From assembly GCA_014804695.1 (NCBI GenBank), contig JAAUZJ010000025.1, positions 17,823-52,383 of the forward strand: a DNA stretch of 34,561 bases. The letters are read 5' to 3'. Positions 15,200 through 23,277 of this stretch are shown here, piece after piece. Position numbers and translations under genes: made by a program. Origin of the DNA: Lachnospiraceae bacterium. Lineage in GTDB: Bacteria > Bacillota > Clostridia > Lachnospirales > Lachnospiraceae. The number at the start of each line of letters is the position of its first letter. Position 1 is the stretch's first letter. Below the pieces are notes generated by a model. It worked only from the letters and a program-made list of their open reading frames with translations, had not been told where the DNA came from and did not search any database.

Positions 15200-16060
15200 C
15201 TATACGAATTTAGTCACAAAGACCTGTTTCGACAATCCCCGCTGCCTAATTTGTTCCGCCGCGTCTTTCGCCGTTTTCTCGTTAACAAATATACCAAATA
15301 CCGTAGGGCCGCTCCCACTCATCAGTGCATTTTTTGCGCCTTCATCCTTCATCAATTTCTTTATCTCATCAATCACCGGATACTCTTTTACCGTAACCGT
15401 TTCCAGTACATTACCCAGCTTACCTGCAACTTTATCCAGGTCTCCTGATGTAACAGCCTCTATCATTCCATCAATGTCCGGATGATAGGACAGGCTATCC
15501 GCATGCAGATTTTCATAAACAAATTTAGTAGACACATTAATATCCGGTTTGGCAACCACCATAGTACACTGTGGCGGCGACGGCAGCCTCGTTAGAACCT
15601 CGCCTATTCCTTCTGACAAAGCAGTTCCCCCCATAAGACAGTAAGGAATATCCGCTCCCAACTCCACACCTATTTTCTGCAATTCTTCCAAAGAATGACC
15701 AAGTTCAAACAATTCATTGAGCCCATGAAGCGTCGCTGCAGCATCCGTGCTGCCGCCTGCCATTCCTGCCGCAATAGGGATTCTTTTTGTTAAAAGGATC
15801 TCTACGCCTTTATTCACTCCGCTTTCTGTAAACAACTTCTCTGCTGCCCGGCAGATCAAATTATCTCTCCCTGCCGAAAGCTCACTGTTATCAACCTTTA
15901 AGACAATCCCGGGTTCCTCTTTCGCCGTAAATGTCAGTGTATCGTAAATATCCACCGTCTGCATGATCATCTTTACATCATGATAACCATCCGGCCTGCG
16001 TCTTAACACATCAAGGGCCAGATTGATCTTCGCATATGCGTTTTTGGTTATTTGTTTCAT
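15200..16060 (-). CDS. ispE: 4-diphosphocytidyl-2-C-methyl-D-erythritol kinase
   Basis: A 286-residue GHMP-family kinase of the non-mevalonate (MEP) isoprenoid pathway; it phosphorylates CDP-methylerythritol using ATP. Visible signatures are the N-terminal NAYAKINLALDVLRRRPDGYHD (Lys11 region) and the glycine-rich ATP loop IPIAAGMAGGSTDAAA (95-109, catalytic Asp about 106), plus the C-terminal LMSGSGPTVFGIF. Length is normal. AGAGGA precedes the ATG. The gene has a strong sigma A promoter (16112-16140) overlapped by an inverted repeat, and is followed within 13 nt by gntR. Confidence 0.97.
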   Translation of the reverse strand: MKQITKNAYAKINLALDVLRRRPDGYHDVKMIMQTVDIYDTLTFTAKEEPGIVLKVDNSELSAGRDNLICRAAEKLFTESGVNKGVEILLTKRIPIAAGMAGGSTDAAATLHGLNELFELGHSLEELQKIGVELGADIPYCLMGGTALSEGIGEVLTRLPSPPQCTMVVAKPDINVSTKFVYENLHADSLSYHPDIDGMIEAVTSGDLDKVAGKLGNVLETVTVKEYPVIDEIKKLMKDEGAKNALMSGSGPTVFGIFVNEKTAKDAAEQIRQRGLSKQVFVTKFV

Positions 16061-16098
16061 GTGGGTTGTCCTCTTTTATGTATACTGTATTCAAAAAA

Positions 16099-16126
16099 TA
16101 GATTGTACTTAATTTTATACAATCTA
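16099..16126. promoter_or_regulatory. Candidate GntR operator over the ispE promoter
   Basis: TAGATTGTA (16099-16107) and TACAATCTA (16118-16126) are perfect inverted 9-mers with a 10-bp spacer that contains the -10 hexamer. A GTATAC-containing sequence lies further downstream (16080-16086). Confidence 0.5.
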
Positions 16127-16140
16127 ACAAACTTTGTCAA
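16112..16140 (-). promoter_or_regulatory. Sigma A promoter of ispE-gntR
   Basis: TTGACA (16135-16140), 17-bp spacer, TAAAAT (16112-16117), about 50 nt before the ispE start. Confidence 0.8.
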
Positions 16141-16172
16141 TGTATCCACTTATTTCCCTATGTTTACTAATG

Positions 16173-16213
16173 AAAAAACTCCCAACATCAAAGTCAACCT
16201 TCAATGTCGGGAG
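16173..16213 (-). terminator. Terminator of the 209-aa protein gene
   Basis: CTCCCGACATTGAAGG and its imperfect complement ending TGTTGGGAG form a stem (16179-16213), followed on the minus strand by six Ts. Confidence 0.85.
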
Positions 16214-16231
16214 CCTAATTCTCATTTAAAT

Positions 16232-16861
16232 TTAATTACTACTTGCTGCAGCGCTGGTTGTAAGTCCGGCATCCTCTGCCATCTTATCAAATCCTGCCAT
16301 AACAGCATCATATGTCTGCTTAGAGATTTCAGGAAGTTCGCCTCCCCATGTCTTCTCAGCCTGCTTGTAGCCCTTCTTAAATGCTTCACGCATTTCTTCA
16401 ATCTTATCAGGATCTCCACCTGTAAGTGCTGTAGCAAAATCAAGGATACGTTCTGAAGTCTGTTTTACACCCCAGTAACCATCTTCAGCGATATCATTTT
16501 CCGCCTGTGCCTTGGTAGCAGCATCTACTTCAAAATTACCGCCTGCCAAAATGCTCCATATGCCGTTTGCACTATTAAAAGTCTGACCCTGCTTGGTCAT
16601 CAGCTGTTCTACAATGTTCTGTAACTGTTTCTGTCTTTCTTCCTGATCTGCTTTCATCTTAGCAACCAGATCAGTGTTCTGGGTATATGTCTTCTTAACA
16701 GTACTTGTTGCAGTTTCATTTGACGGCTCATAAACAACACCTGATTCCTCAGTTGTTTTGTTTTCGCTCTTAGTCTCTTCTGTTTCTTTTGCTGCTGATG
16801 TCTGGCTTGTCTGATAAACATCATAAGTGTTTACAACATCGGTAACTCCATTTACGCTCAT
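16232..16861 (-). CDS. 209-aa soluble protein of unknown function
   Basis: The start is the ATG at 16859-16861 (MSVNGVTDVVNTYDVYQ) with AAGGAGGGATTAACA upstream; the longer frame has no site. The N-terminal ~75 residues are Thr/Ser/Glu-rich and likely disordered; the rest is helical, with KMKADQEERQKQLQNIVEQLM and a repeated Gly-Tyr-Lys/Gly-Phe-Asp pattern (KKGYKQAEKTWGG; MAGFDKMAEDAG), ending in an Ala/Ser tail. There is no signal peptide or membrane helix. I do not recognise the family. It is a single-gene unit with its own terminator, and a TACGATAT box upstream resembles a sigma D (flagellar) -10, so a motility link is possible but weak. Confidence 0.75.
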   Translation of the reverse strand: MSVNGVTDVVNTYDVYQTSQTSAAKETEETKSENKTTEESGVVYEPSNETATSTVKKTYTQNTDLVAKMKADQEERQKQLQNIVEQLMTKQGQTFNSANGIWSILAGGNFEVDAATKAQAENDIAEDGYWGVKQTSERILDFATALTGGDPDKIEEMREAFKKGYKQAEKTWGGELPEISKQTYDAVMAGFDKMAEDAGLTTSAAASSN

Positions 16862-16934
16862 TGTTAATCCCTCCTTGGAAAAATTTAAAATAGTCACTAT
16901 AAAGAATCTATTGATTCCGCCACTTCTGTTAATT

Positions 16935-16962
16935 ATATCGTACCGTTTTTGCCAAAACATTA
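16935..16962 (-). promoter_or_regulatory. Possible sigma D-type promoter of the 209-aa protein gene
   Basis: TAAT (16959-16962), 16-bp spacer, TACGATAT (16935-16942) running into TATAAT. The consensus is TAAA-N15-GCCGATAT, so this is an imperfect match. No good sigma A -35 is present. Confidence 0.35.
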
Positions 16963-17030
16963 GGGCCATAATGAGTTATTTGCCATTTTTATGTATTTTT
17001 TATTACATTTTTATACCCATTCATGACTAT

Positions 17031-17522
17031 TTAATATTTTTTCTTGTTTTTATCATTCTCCGAAGAGTTATCTGTATTGTTATTATTATTGTTGTTATCG
17101 TTATTCTTGTTCTCATCCTTAGATGCAGAATAAGAAGTAGTATTTGTTCCATCCGCTGAATTAGTAGTCATGGTACATCTTCCGTCGAAGCAGGCATCCT
17201 CGTCTATTACAAGGGATCTTGCAGTGATGTTTCCTGTTAATTTACCGGTAGACAAAAGCTCCAGTTTTCCATTTACAACAATATCGCCCTCTACCTTTCC
17301 GGAAATAATTACATTCTGGGCAGTGATATCACCTTTAATCTGTCCATCCGTGCCCAAAATAAGCTGTTCTTTACATTCACAATTTCCATTCAGCGTACCG
17401 TCTATACGGATAGTTTCAGGCGCGGTGATATTTCCGTCAAATACAGCTCCCTTTCCAATTATTGTCCCAATCTTGGTCCGCGCATCTGCTCCGGAATTTG
17501 TGTTTTTGTTTCTTCCCATCAT
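17031..17522 (-). CDS. Bactofilin (polymer-forming cytoskeletal protein)
   Basis: A 163-residue protein with a right-handed beta-helix core (about 17-118) typical of bactofilins: TIIGKGAVFDGNITAPETIRIDG, then repeating GDI/GNI turns (IKGDITAQNVIISGKVEGDIVV; LTGNITARSLVIDEDACFDG). Bactofilins assemble without nucleotide into filaments that localise cell-wall enzymes. The C-terminal ~40 residues are a low-complexity Asn/Asp/Ser/Lys tail, encoded by an AAC/AAT triplet run near 17065-17110. AGGAGG precedes two successive ATGs (17522 and 17519). It starts 15 nt after the M23-like gene, a pairing seen in many bacteria (for example CcmA with Csd1 in Helicobacter). Confidence 0.93.
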   Translation of the reverse strand: MMGRNKNTNSGADARTKIGTIIGKGAVFDGNITAPETIRIDGTLNGNCECKEQLILGTDGQIKGDITAQNVIISGKVEGDIVVNGKLELLSTGKLTGNITARSLVIDEDACFDGRCTMTTNSADGTNTTSYSASKDENKNNDNNNNNNNTDNSSENDKNKKKY

Positions 17523-17537
17523 TATATAATCCTCCTT

Positions 17538-18275
17538 TTATCCTTTTGCCTTAATTACTGTCAACGGATCTATCGGATTTCCTTCAAAGGTAATCTCGTA
17601 GTCCAGCTGTGTATCATCTATAGTAATAGTAAACAAGGTATCTCCTGCCTCAACCTGAGCTCCCTCTGTCGCCTGAACTTCAGCTTCCTGATGACACATA
17701 TAACGCGTCTTATAACCCTTTTTATGTTCAACTTCAATTATGACCGGACATGTATCATCGGACGTTACCGAAGTTACTGTACCGTCTCCGGTTGCCACTA
17801 TGTTCCCATCAACATGCGTATTGATTGAAAGATACGGCTGTTCATCAGAATAAGAAGCAAGTACAGAACTTATTCCCGAAGAAGGATAACGGATCGGAAC
17901 ATAGTCCTCCGGATCAGGTTCCGGCTCTGCCGCAGCCTCTTCCTCTTTATTCTCAAGCTCTTCTTTTAATGCTGCATTTTCCTCTTTAAGTGCCTGCATT
18001 TCATCATTTAAGCTAGTCTTTTCTGTCTCTAACTGTACAACCAGCTGTTCCTTAGTCTCCAGCTGTTCCTTTAAATTATTTTGTCCGCCACCCGACGGAT
18101 ATAAGCGATACACCATATATCCCATAATTGCTGCTGCCGCACATATAACAACGATAAGGCAGATAAGCGCACGAAAAGCAAACAGTGAAAGATGGAATTG
18201 CTTTCCTGTCTTACCTGTATTGGATATGAAGAGTATAGAAAAGGATTCCTTATGCTTATGTCCTTTACGTTTCAT
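17538..18275 (-). CDS. Membrane-anchored M23/LytM-like protein, metal site degenerate
   Basis: The ATG at 18273-18275 (MKRKGHKHKES) gives 245 residues; a longer frame reaches 18335. A basic N-terminus, one membrane helix (about 30-55), a coiled coil (LKEQLETKEQLVVQLETEK onward, to about 110), a Glu/Pro linker and a C-terminal LytM fold (about 140-245: GNIVATGDGTVTSV, GYKTRYMCHQ, VQATEGAQVEAGDTLFTI). The HxGxD and HxH zinc ligands of active M23 peptidases are absent; only the His of the central YxxH remains. It is therefore probably a non-catalytic scaffold or activator. It is co-transcribed with bactofilin, which suggests a wall-morphogenesis complex. Confidence 0.85.
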   Translation of the reverse strand: MKRKGHKHKESFSILFISNTGKTGKQFHLSLFAFRALICLIVVICAAAAIMGYMVYRLYPSGGGQNNLKEQLETKEQLVVQLETEKTSLNDEMQALKEENAALKEELENKEEEAAAEPEPDPEDYVPIRYPSSGISSVLASYSDEQPYLSINTHVDGNIVATGDGTVTSVTSDDTCPVIIEVEHKKGYKTRYMCHQEAEVQATEGAQVEAGDTLFTITIDDTQLDYEITFEGNPIDPLTVIKAKG

Positions 18276-18299
18276 ATAACCACCCATACCTTTCCGTAA

Positions 18300-18392
18300 C
18301 ATGCGACATTTGCGCCGATGGACACAAATAATCAATTATTAATATATAATACCATATATTTTAGAAAAATAAAATATATGAAATGTCGCATG
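18300..18392. repeat. 12-bp perfect inverted repeats flanking the M23-like/bactofilin promoter region
   Basis: CATGCGACATTT (18300-18311) and AAATGTCGCATG (18381-18392) are exact inverted copies 69 bp apart, bracketing an AT-rich region with TATTAT/TATATT boxes on the minus strand. They may be a pair of operator half-sites or the arms of a leader hairpin. Confidence 0.6.
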
Positions 18393-18405
18393 TTTAAAAA
18401 AATGC

Positions 18406-18450
18406 AAAAAAGTTCCGGACAGGATTTTCAATATAACGAATCCCGTCCGG
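18406..18450 (-). terminator. Terminator of the SipL-like gene
   Basis: CCGGACGGGATT and AATCCTGTCCGG form a 12-bp stem with one mismatch (18415-18450), followed on the minus strand by AACTTTTTT. Confidence 0.88.
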
Positions 18451-18489
18451 TTTTTATCTTTATAAAGTTTGAAGTTTATGAAAAATTTG

Positions 18490-20046
18490 TTAGGAAATTC
18501 CTTTTACCACAAGGATTTTATCTCCTGCCTTAATTTCTTCCGAAACAAGCTCGTTAATTTCTTTTAGCTGTGCTATCGGCACATAATATTTTTTGCCTAT
18601 ATCCCAAAGCGTATCGCCGGTTCCGGCAATATAAATAACAATGCCCGGAAGCTCGCTGACCTTATTCATATCTAACTCAGTCACATTAATTTCCGTAATA
18701 AGACTGGTTTTTTTAGACGTAAATACAAGCACATCAAAATTAAGCACTGCCTTGATATCCAATTCGTCACTGTCAATCATTGTCACAGAAAGCTGTTCCA
18801 TGTTCCAATGAATATGATAAGCACATGAAGAATCTATACCAGGTACATCGATGAAGTATTGGAAAGGCAGGACACTCCTGGTCGCATACAATGTATTCTG
18901 TCCATTGGTGCAAAGATAGATTGTTGTAATATTAAGCACTCCTGTAACAGAAATTCCACTCTCAGCAATCGTTTGTTCCGCAATCTGAATCTCGGCCTCG
19001 CTATGTACAAGCTGATACATGTGCATTTCGGTATTCTGAATCTTGGCATGCTCTGCCACCCTGCATTTTCCGCTGTTATGAAGCAGCAGGCTTTTTAATG
19101 ACACATCTGTCGTTATTGCTTCAATTTCTTTTGCCACACCATAAATATCGGAAAGCACTTCCAAACTTTCCTCTTCATAGAGCCGGATTTCCAAATCCAA
19201 TACATTCTCTACGCAGAATACTCTTTCTTCCCCGTCAAAGTCCGGTTTAACTTCCACATTGCACTGGGAAGTTGTATAACGGATATCAGGTATCATATTT
19301 TCACGGCAGCCATGGCATTCTATCATTCCGCTGAACGGTACGGTATTTTCATACCATATTGCCTTGTCATTATCGCCTTCTCCCTCATAAATGAAAAAGG
19401 CTTTCATCTCTCCCTGCAGACCGATCTTTTCATCCAATGCCTTGAACTCTATATTATTCAGAGTAATACTTTGCCATATTATATTAAAAGCATTTGGAAG
19501 ATTGCCGGGAAGCTCCATTTCTTCCTTGATACGGAAAATATCTTTTTTGTTTACCGTCATTTGCAAAAGCGGATATATCTGCTTACGGTATTCTACCGGT
19601 TCCTCATGGTAAATGTCCACCGCCGCTTCCTGTTCCATTTTCTCTTCCTGTTCGATTTCAAAAGAAATCATCGCCTGCACACTGAGTTTTCTGGAGTTAA
19701 TAAGTCCAACGCTCAAATCCTCGATCGTCCACGAGGTCAGCACGGTATCTCCGTTATGTATTCCCTCCATATTAACTTTTTCTTCAAACGGAAGCTCCGC
19801 TTCCATGCTGGCGCACATTCCTTCTTCTTCTGTCAGATACAACATCTGCACCTGGAGCTTCCCCCTCAAACTGACACGATCGTCATTTATACGGATTTCA
19901 TCCATAACGACCTCTCCCTTTACAGAGATCAGGTTGTTTACGTCCGGTCTATTATCCGATATATTTACATCCTCTTCCAATACCATCTGGGTTCCTGCCT
20001 TGCTTGCGATGCGGTCCATATGTATCTTTTTCTTCACTAATTCCAC
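18490..20046 (-). CDS. sipL: SipL-like spore coat morphogenesis protein (DUF3794 plus LysM)
   Basis: A 518-residue cytoplasmic protein. Several DUF3794-type beta units cover about 10-460 (VNISDNRPDVNNLISVKGEV; QVEMLYL-like strands recur), and a LysM domain closes the protein (about 470-515: YIAGTGDTLWDIGKKYYVP, LKEINELVSEEIKAGDKILV). This is the architecture of SipL, the SpoIVA-interacting protein of Clostridioides difficile, which joins coat to forespore. The start is GTG at 20046 with GGAGG seven bases upstream. A sigma E-type promoter (20076-20104) fits mother-cell expression. That promoter lies within the loop of a hairpin whose downstream arm covers the ribosome binding site. pyrD ends 82 nt upstream with no terminator between. 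Confidence 0.85.
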   Translation of the reverse strand: MELVKKKIHMDRIASKAGTQMVLEEDVNISDNRPDVNNLISVKGEVVMDEIRINDDRVSLRGKLQVQMLYLTEEEGMCASMEAELPFEEKVNMEGIHNGDTVLTSWTIEDLSVGLINSRKLSVQAMISFEIEQEEKMEQEAAVDIYHEEPVEYRKQIYPLLQMTVNKKDIFRIKEEMELPGNLPNAFNIIWQSITLNNIEFKALDEKIGLQGEMKAFFIYEGEGDNDKAIWYENTVPFSGMIECHGCRENMIPDIRYTTSQCNVEVKPDFDGEERVFCVENVLDLEIRLYEEESLEVLSDIYGVAKEIEAITTDVSLKSLLLHNSGKCRVAEHAKIQNTEMHMYQLVHSEAEIQIAEQTIAESGISVTGVLNITTIYLCTNGQNTLYATRSVLPFQYFIDVPGIDSSCAYHIHWNMEQLSVTMIDSDELDIKAVLNFDVLVFTSKKTSLITEINVTELDMNKVSELPGIVIYIAGTGDTLWDIGKKYYVPIAQLKEINELVSEEIKAGDKILVVKGIS

Positions 20047-20052
20047 AAAAAT

Positions 20053-20095
20053 ACCTCCATGCGTATTCTTATTGTATTGTATGCCGCATGAAGGT
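20053..20095 (-). promoter_or_regulatory. Hairpin masking the sipL-like ribosome binding site
   Basis: ACCTTCATGCG (minus strand of 20085-20095) pairs with CGCATGGAGGT (20053-20063) over 11 bp with one G.U; the second arm contains the GGAGG site. The sigma E -10 lies in the loop, so only transcripts arriving from upstream would contain both arms. Confidence 0.6.
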
Positions 20096-20104
20096 AATCT
20101 ATGA
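20076..20104 (-). promoter_or_regulatory. Candidate sigma E promoter of the sipL-like gene
   Basis: CATACAAT (20076-20083) matches the sigma E -10 consensus exactly; TCATAGA (20098-20104), 14 bp upstream, is a partial -35 match. Confidence 0.6.
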
Positions 20105-20128
20105 CTTTTATTCTGCCTGAGAGACGGT

Positions 20129-21031
20129 TTATTCTACCGCGCCTATTAGTTCGTTTATGTCTTCAACTGAATTATTCCGCATATATTCTTCAATTCCCTC
20201 TACCACTTCCACAGTTGTATAAGGATTGACAAAATTCATGGCGCCAACGGCTACTGCCGAAGCCCCCGCCAGTATAAATTCGATAGCATCCTCTGCTGAT
20301 GCAATCCCTCCCATTCCTATAACCGGAATCTTTACGGCATGGGACGCCTGATACACCATCCTTACAGCCACCGGCTTAATTGCAGGCCCCGAAAGACCTC
20401 CTGTTTTATTGGCAAGCACAAATTTTTTCCTATAGATATCAATCTTCATTCCGGTGATCGTATTGATCATCGAAAGCGCATCCGAGCCTGCAGCTTCCGC
20501 AGCTTTAGCCATCTCTGTAATATCCGTAACATTCGGACTAAGCTTCATTATAATCGGCTGCTTTGCCTTTTTCTTTATCTTGGAGGTTATGTCATATAAG
20601 CTGTCGGCTTTTTGTCCAAATGCTATTGCCCCCTCTTTTACATTCGGGCATGAAACGTTAATTTCCAGCATATCTACAGGCTCGTTGGCAAGCCTTTCTA
20701 CAACTTCAAGATAATCGTCCACAGTTTTACCGCAGACATTTACAATAATTTTGGTATCATATTGTTTTAAAAAAGGGATATCCCTTTTTACAAAAACATC
20801 AATTCCCGGATTCTGCAAGCCTATAGCATTTAACATACCGCCGTACACTTCCGCCACGCGAGGCGTCGGGTTCCCCGGCCATGGCACATTGGCAACACCC
20901 TTGGTGACCACCGCTCCAAGCCTGTTCAAATCTACAAAATCACTGTACTCCATTCCCGAGCCGAATGTTCCGGAAGCCGTCATAACCGGATTATTAAAAG
21001 TAACTCCTGCAATCTCAACCTTTGTATTCAT
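20129..21031 (-). CDS. pyrD: Dihydroorotate dehydrogenase B, catalytic subunit
   Basis: A 300-residue FMN enzyme that oxidises dihydroorotate to orotate in pyrimidine synthesis. The class 1B features are clear: NVSCPNVKEG with catalytic Cys128 (class 1B uses Cys), the substrate region LNAIGLQNPG, and the FMN phosphate-binding GMGGIASAEDAIEFILAGASAVAVG. It overlaps pyrK by 4 nt (ATGA), so it is translationally coupled and forms a heterotetramer with PyrK, giving NAD as electron acceptor. It is the last gene of pyrC-pyrK-pyrD; no terminator follows before the sipL-like gene. Confidence 0.97.
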   Translation of the reverse strand: MNTKVEIAGVTFNNPVMTASGTFGSGMEYSDFVDLNRLGAVVTKGVANVPWPGNPTPRVAEVYGGMLNAIGLQNPGIDVFVKRDIPFLKQYDTKIIVNVCGKTVDDYLEVVERLANEPVDMLEINVSCPNVKEGAIAFGQKADSLYDITSKIKKKAKQPIIMKLSPNVTDITEMAKAAEAAGSDALSMINTITGMKIDIYRKKFVLANKTGGLSGPAIKPVAVRMVYQASHAVKIPVIGMGGIASAEDAIEFILAGASAVAVGAMNFVNPYTTVEVVEGIEEYMRNNSVEDINELIGAVE

Positions 21032-21819
21032 AAAAGTGTCACCTCGTTTGCTTCAAATACCGGACCATCAGTACATATACGCGCATTGTTCACATGCGAA
21101 TGGTGGTCCACCTCCTTTGTCTTACATACACAGCCAAGACAGGCTCCCACACCGCAGGCCATCCTCTCTTCTAATGATATATATGCTTCAATCTTATTCT
21201 CTTCTGCATATTGCTTAATAGCACGAAGCATAGGCATAGGTCCGCACGCCATTATCACATCCGCATGCAGGTCATTCTCTCTTATGGCATCCATAACATT
21301 ACCCCTGCTGCCTACGCTGCCATCCTCTGTCGCAATATAGAGATTACCATTTTCAGATAACTCCTCTTTTAAAAAAAGGTCGGCGTTCCGGTATCCGGCA
21401 ATGATCATTTTATCAGCGTTAAGCTCTTTTGCCAATTGCAGCATCGGTGGAATTCCTATGCCGCCGCCCATAATGAATACCTTTTTCCCTTCAGCCTTCT
21501 CAAGAGGAAAACCATTTCCAAGTACGCCAAGAACCGCCGCCTTATGTCCCGAATGATATGTGGAAAACTCTCTGGTCCCCTGTCCTGCGATCCGGTATAC
21601 CAAGCGAAGATATCCCTTATTTTTATCCACCTCACATATGCTGATAGGTCTTGGAAGCAGCGTTGCGGCATTACTTGGATAGAGCGCTATAAACTGCCCC
21701 GGCTTGGCATCCTGTGATAAGTCTGTTTCCAGCCATAGATCATAAATATTTTCTGCGATTTCAGCTTGTGACACGACTGTCGTTATTACTTTCTTCTTAT
21801 GTGCCATATTAATAACCAT
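21028..21819 (-). CDS. pyrK: Dihydroorotate dehydrogenase B, electron-transfer subunit
   Basis: A 263-residue FAD and [2Fe-2S] protein that passes electrons from PyrD to NAD. The ferredoxin reductase-like FAD domain has RPISICEV (57-64), and the NAD-binding region has VFIMGGGIGIPPMLQLAKEL. The C-terminal cluster ligands are Cys222, Cys227, Cys230 and Cys249 in the ACGVGACLGC...C pattern. The first ATG (21819) has only a closely spaced AAAGGG, while a second ATG four codons on is spaced 12 from it; the first is kept. It lies 41 nt after pyrC and overlaps pyrD. Confidence 0.96.
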   Translation of the reverse strand: MVINMAHKKKVITTVVSQAEIAENIYDLWLETDLSQDAKPGQFIALYPSNAATLLPRPISICEVDKNKGYLRLVYRIAGQGTREFSTYHSGHKAAVLGVLGNGFPLEKAEGKKVFIMGGGIGIPPMLQLAKELNADKMIIAGYRNADLFLKEELSENGNLYIATEDGSVGSRGNVMDAIRENDLHADVIMACGPMPMLRAIKQYAEENKIEAYISLEERMACGVGACLGCVCKTKEVDHHSHVNNARICTDGPVFEANEVTLL

Positions 21820-21860
21820 GCCCTTTCTCTCAAAGGGTAAAAAATTTATTTTTCACCCTA

Positions 21861-23183
21861 TTATTTCTCTGGATTTTCATACACAACCTTCCCACCACAT
21901 ATAGTATATTCAACAACGCCCGGCAGGCTCTCTCCGACAAACGGCGAATTACTTGACTTAGATGCAAAATTTTCTACCTGCCACTCCGCATCTTTATCAA
22001 AAATAATCAAATCCGCAGGTGCACCCACCGCTACGCAGCCTGCATCCAGATGATATAATCTTGCAGGCGCAAGGCTCATTTTCTCTATAAGCTGCATCAT
22101 CGTTAAATATCCGGTGTCCACCAATTCCCTTATTCCAAGCGACAATGCGGTTTCCAATCCTATGATTCCGCTTGGCGCCTCAGTGATGGGTTTAGATTTC
22201 TCTTCGCTGCTATGAGGCGCGTGGTCGGTAGCAATCATATCAATCGTTCCGTCCTTTAGTCCCTCTATAATTGCCATTCTGTCTTCTTCTTCACGCAGCG
22301 GCGGATTCATTTTGGCAAGCGTACCATGCTTGATGGCCGCCTCCTCTGTTAAAGTAAAGTGATGAGGCGTAGCTTCCGCAAAAATATGACAGCTGTGTCG
22401 TTTTGCCTGTCTGACAAGCTCTACCGCTTCTTTCGTGCTTATATGTTGAATCGATAAATCCGCCTCTTCTTCGACCGCAATCTTAATATCCCGCTCTACC
22501 ATACTGATTTCAGCTTCCCGCGGCGAACCTCCAATTCCAAAGTGTGCTGCGGCTTTTCCTGCATTAATACCGTTATTTGTGATATATTCAGGATTTTCTT
22601 CATGCAGGCTCACCGGCTTGTTAAGTTCTGCCGCCTTTCTCAGTGCCGTGCGTAACAGTTCTTCATCCAAAATGGGAATGCCATCATCCGTAAATCCGGC
22701 TGCTCCCATCCCACTTAAAGTTTCCATATCACTTAGTTCTTTACCTTTCATACCTACGGTAACATTGGCACAGCTATATACATGGATATTGGTTTTCTTC
22801 CCCTTCTCAAGCACATATTTAAGAGTCTCGCCGTTATCGACTGCCGGATTGGTATTTGCCATTAATACTACACTGGTAAAACCTCCCTTGGCTGCAGCTG
22901 CCGCCCCGCTCTCAATATCCTCTTTATAAGTAAACCCCGGATCCCTGAAATGCACATGCACATCCACCAGTCCCGGCGCAACAATTTTGCCATTGGCATC
23001 AATATGAACAATACGGCTAAACTCATCATCATTAATTTTAAGGCCGCTTTGCTCTATAAGCTCATTTAATGAACTCTCGGTCGGCGCAATACAGGCAATA
23101 CGCCCATCATTGATCAATATATTTCTGAACCCTTCCAGCTCTGACTTAGGGTCAATTAAATATCCATCCGTAATATATAACAT
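21861..23183 (-). CDS. pyrC: Dihydroorotase
   Basis: A 440-residue amidohydrolase (class I type) that cyclises carbamoyl aspartate to dihydroorotate. The metal site begins with DVHVHFRDPG (His76, His78), continues with the LHEE segment and IQHIST, and the catalytic Asp lies in MIATDHAPH; VLMANTNPAVD binds substrate. AGAGGA precedes the ATG. The leader (23184-23277) contains GGATGGCT paired with AGTCATCC, a hairpin, but no recognisable PyrR-type attenuator. The remaining pyrimidine genes (pyrE, pyrF, pyrB) are not in the window. Confidence 0.96.
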   Translation of the reverse strand: MLYITDGYLIDPKSELEGFRNILINDGRIACIAPTESSLNELIEQSGLKINDDEFSRIVHIDANGKIVAPGLVDVHVHFRDPGFTYKEDIESGAAAAAKGGFTSVVLMANTNPAVDNGETLKYVLEKGKKTNIHVYSCANVTVGMKGKELSDMETLSGMGAAGFTDDGIPILDEELLRTALRKAAELNKPVSLHEENPEYITNNGINAGKAAAHFGIGGSPREAEISMVERDIKIAVEEEADLSIQHISTKEAVELVRQAKRHSCHIFAEATPHHFTLTEEAAIKHGTLAKMNPPLREEEDRMAIIEGLKDGTIDMIATDHAPHSSEEKSKPITEAPSGIIGLETALSLGIRELVDTGYLTMMQLIEKMSLAPARLYHLDAGCVAVGAPADLIIFDKDAEWQVENFASKSSNSPFVGESLPGVVEYTICGGKVVYENPEK

Positions 23184-23277
23184 GTTTATTCCTCTATCCC
23201 AAACAACTATTTCGGATGACTATTGTATCGCTCACAGCCATCCCTTCGTCTGTAATAGCCTAATTGTATCATATTTT

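Noticed and set aside
19312..20040. 242-codon plus-strand open frame
   Set aside because: Entirely antisense to the clear DUF3794-LysM gene; no start signal; a shadow of its codon use.
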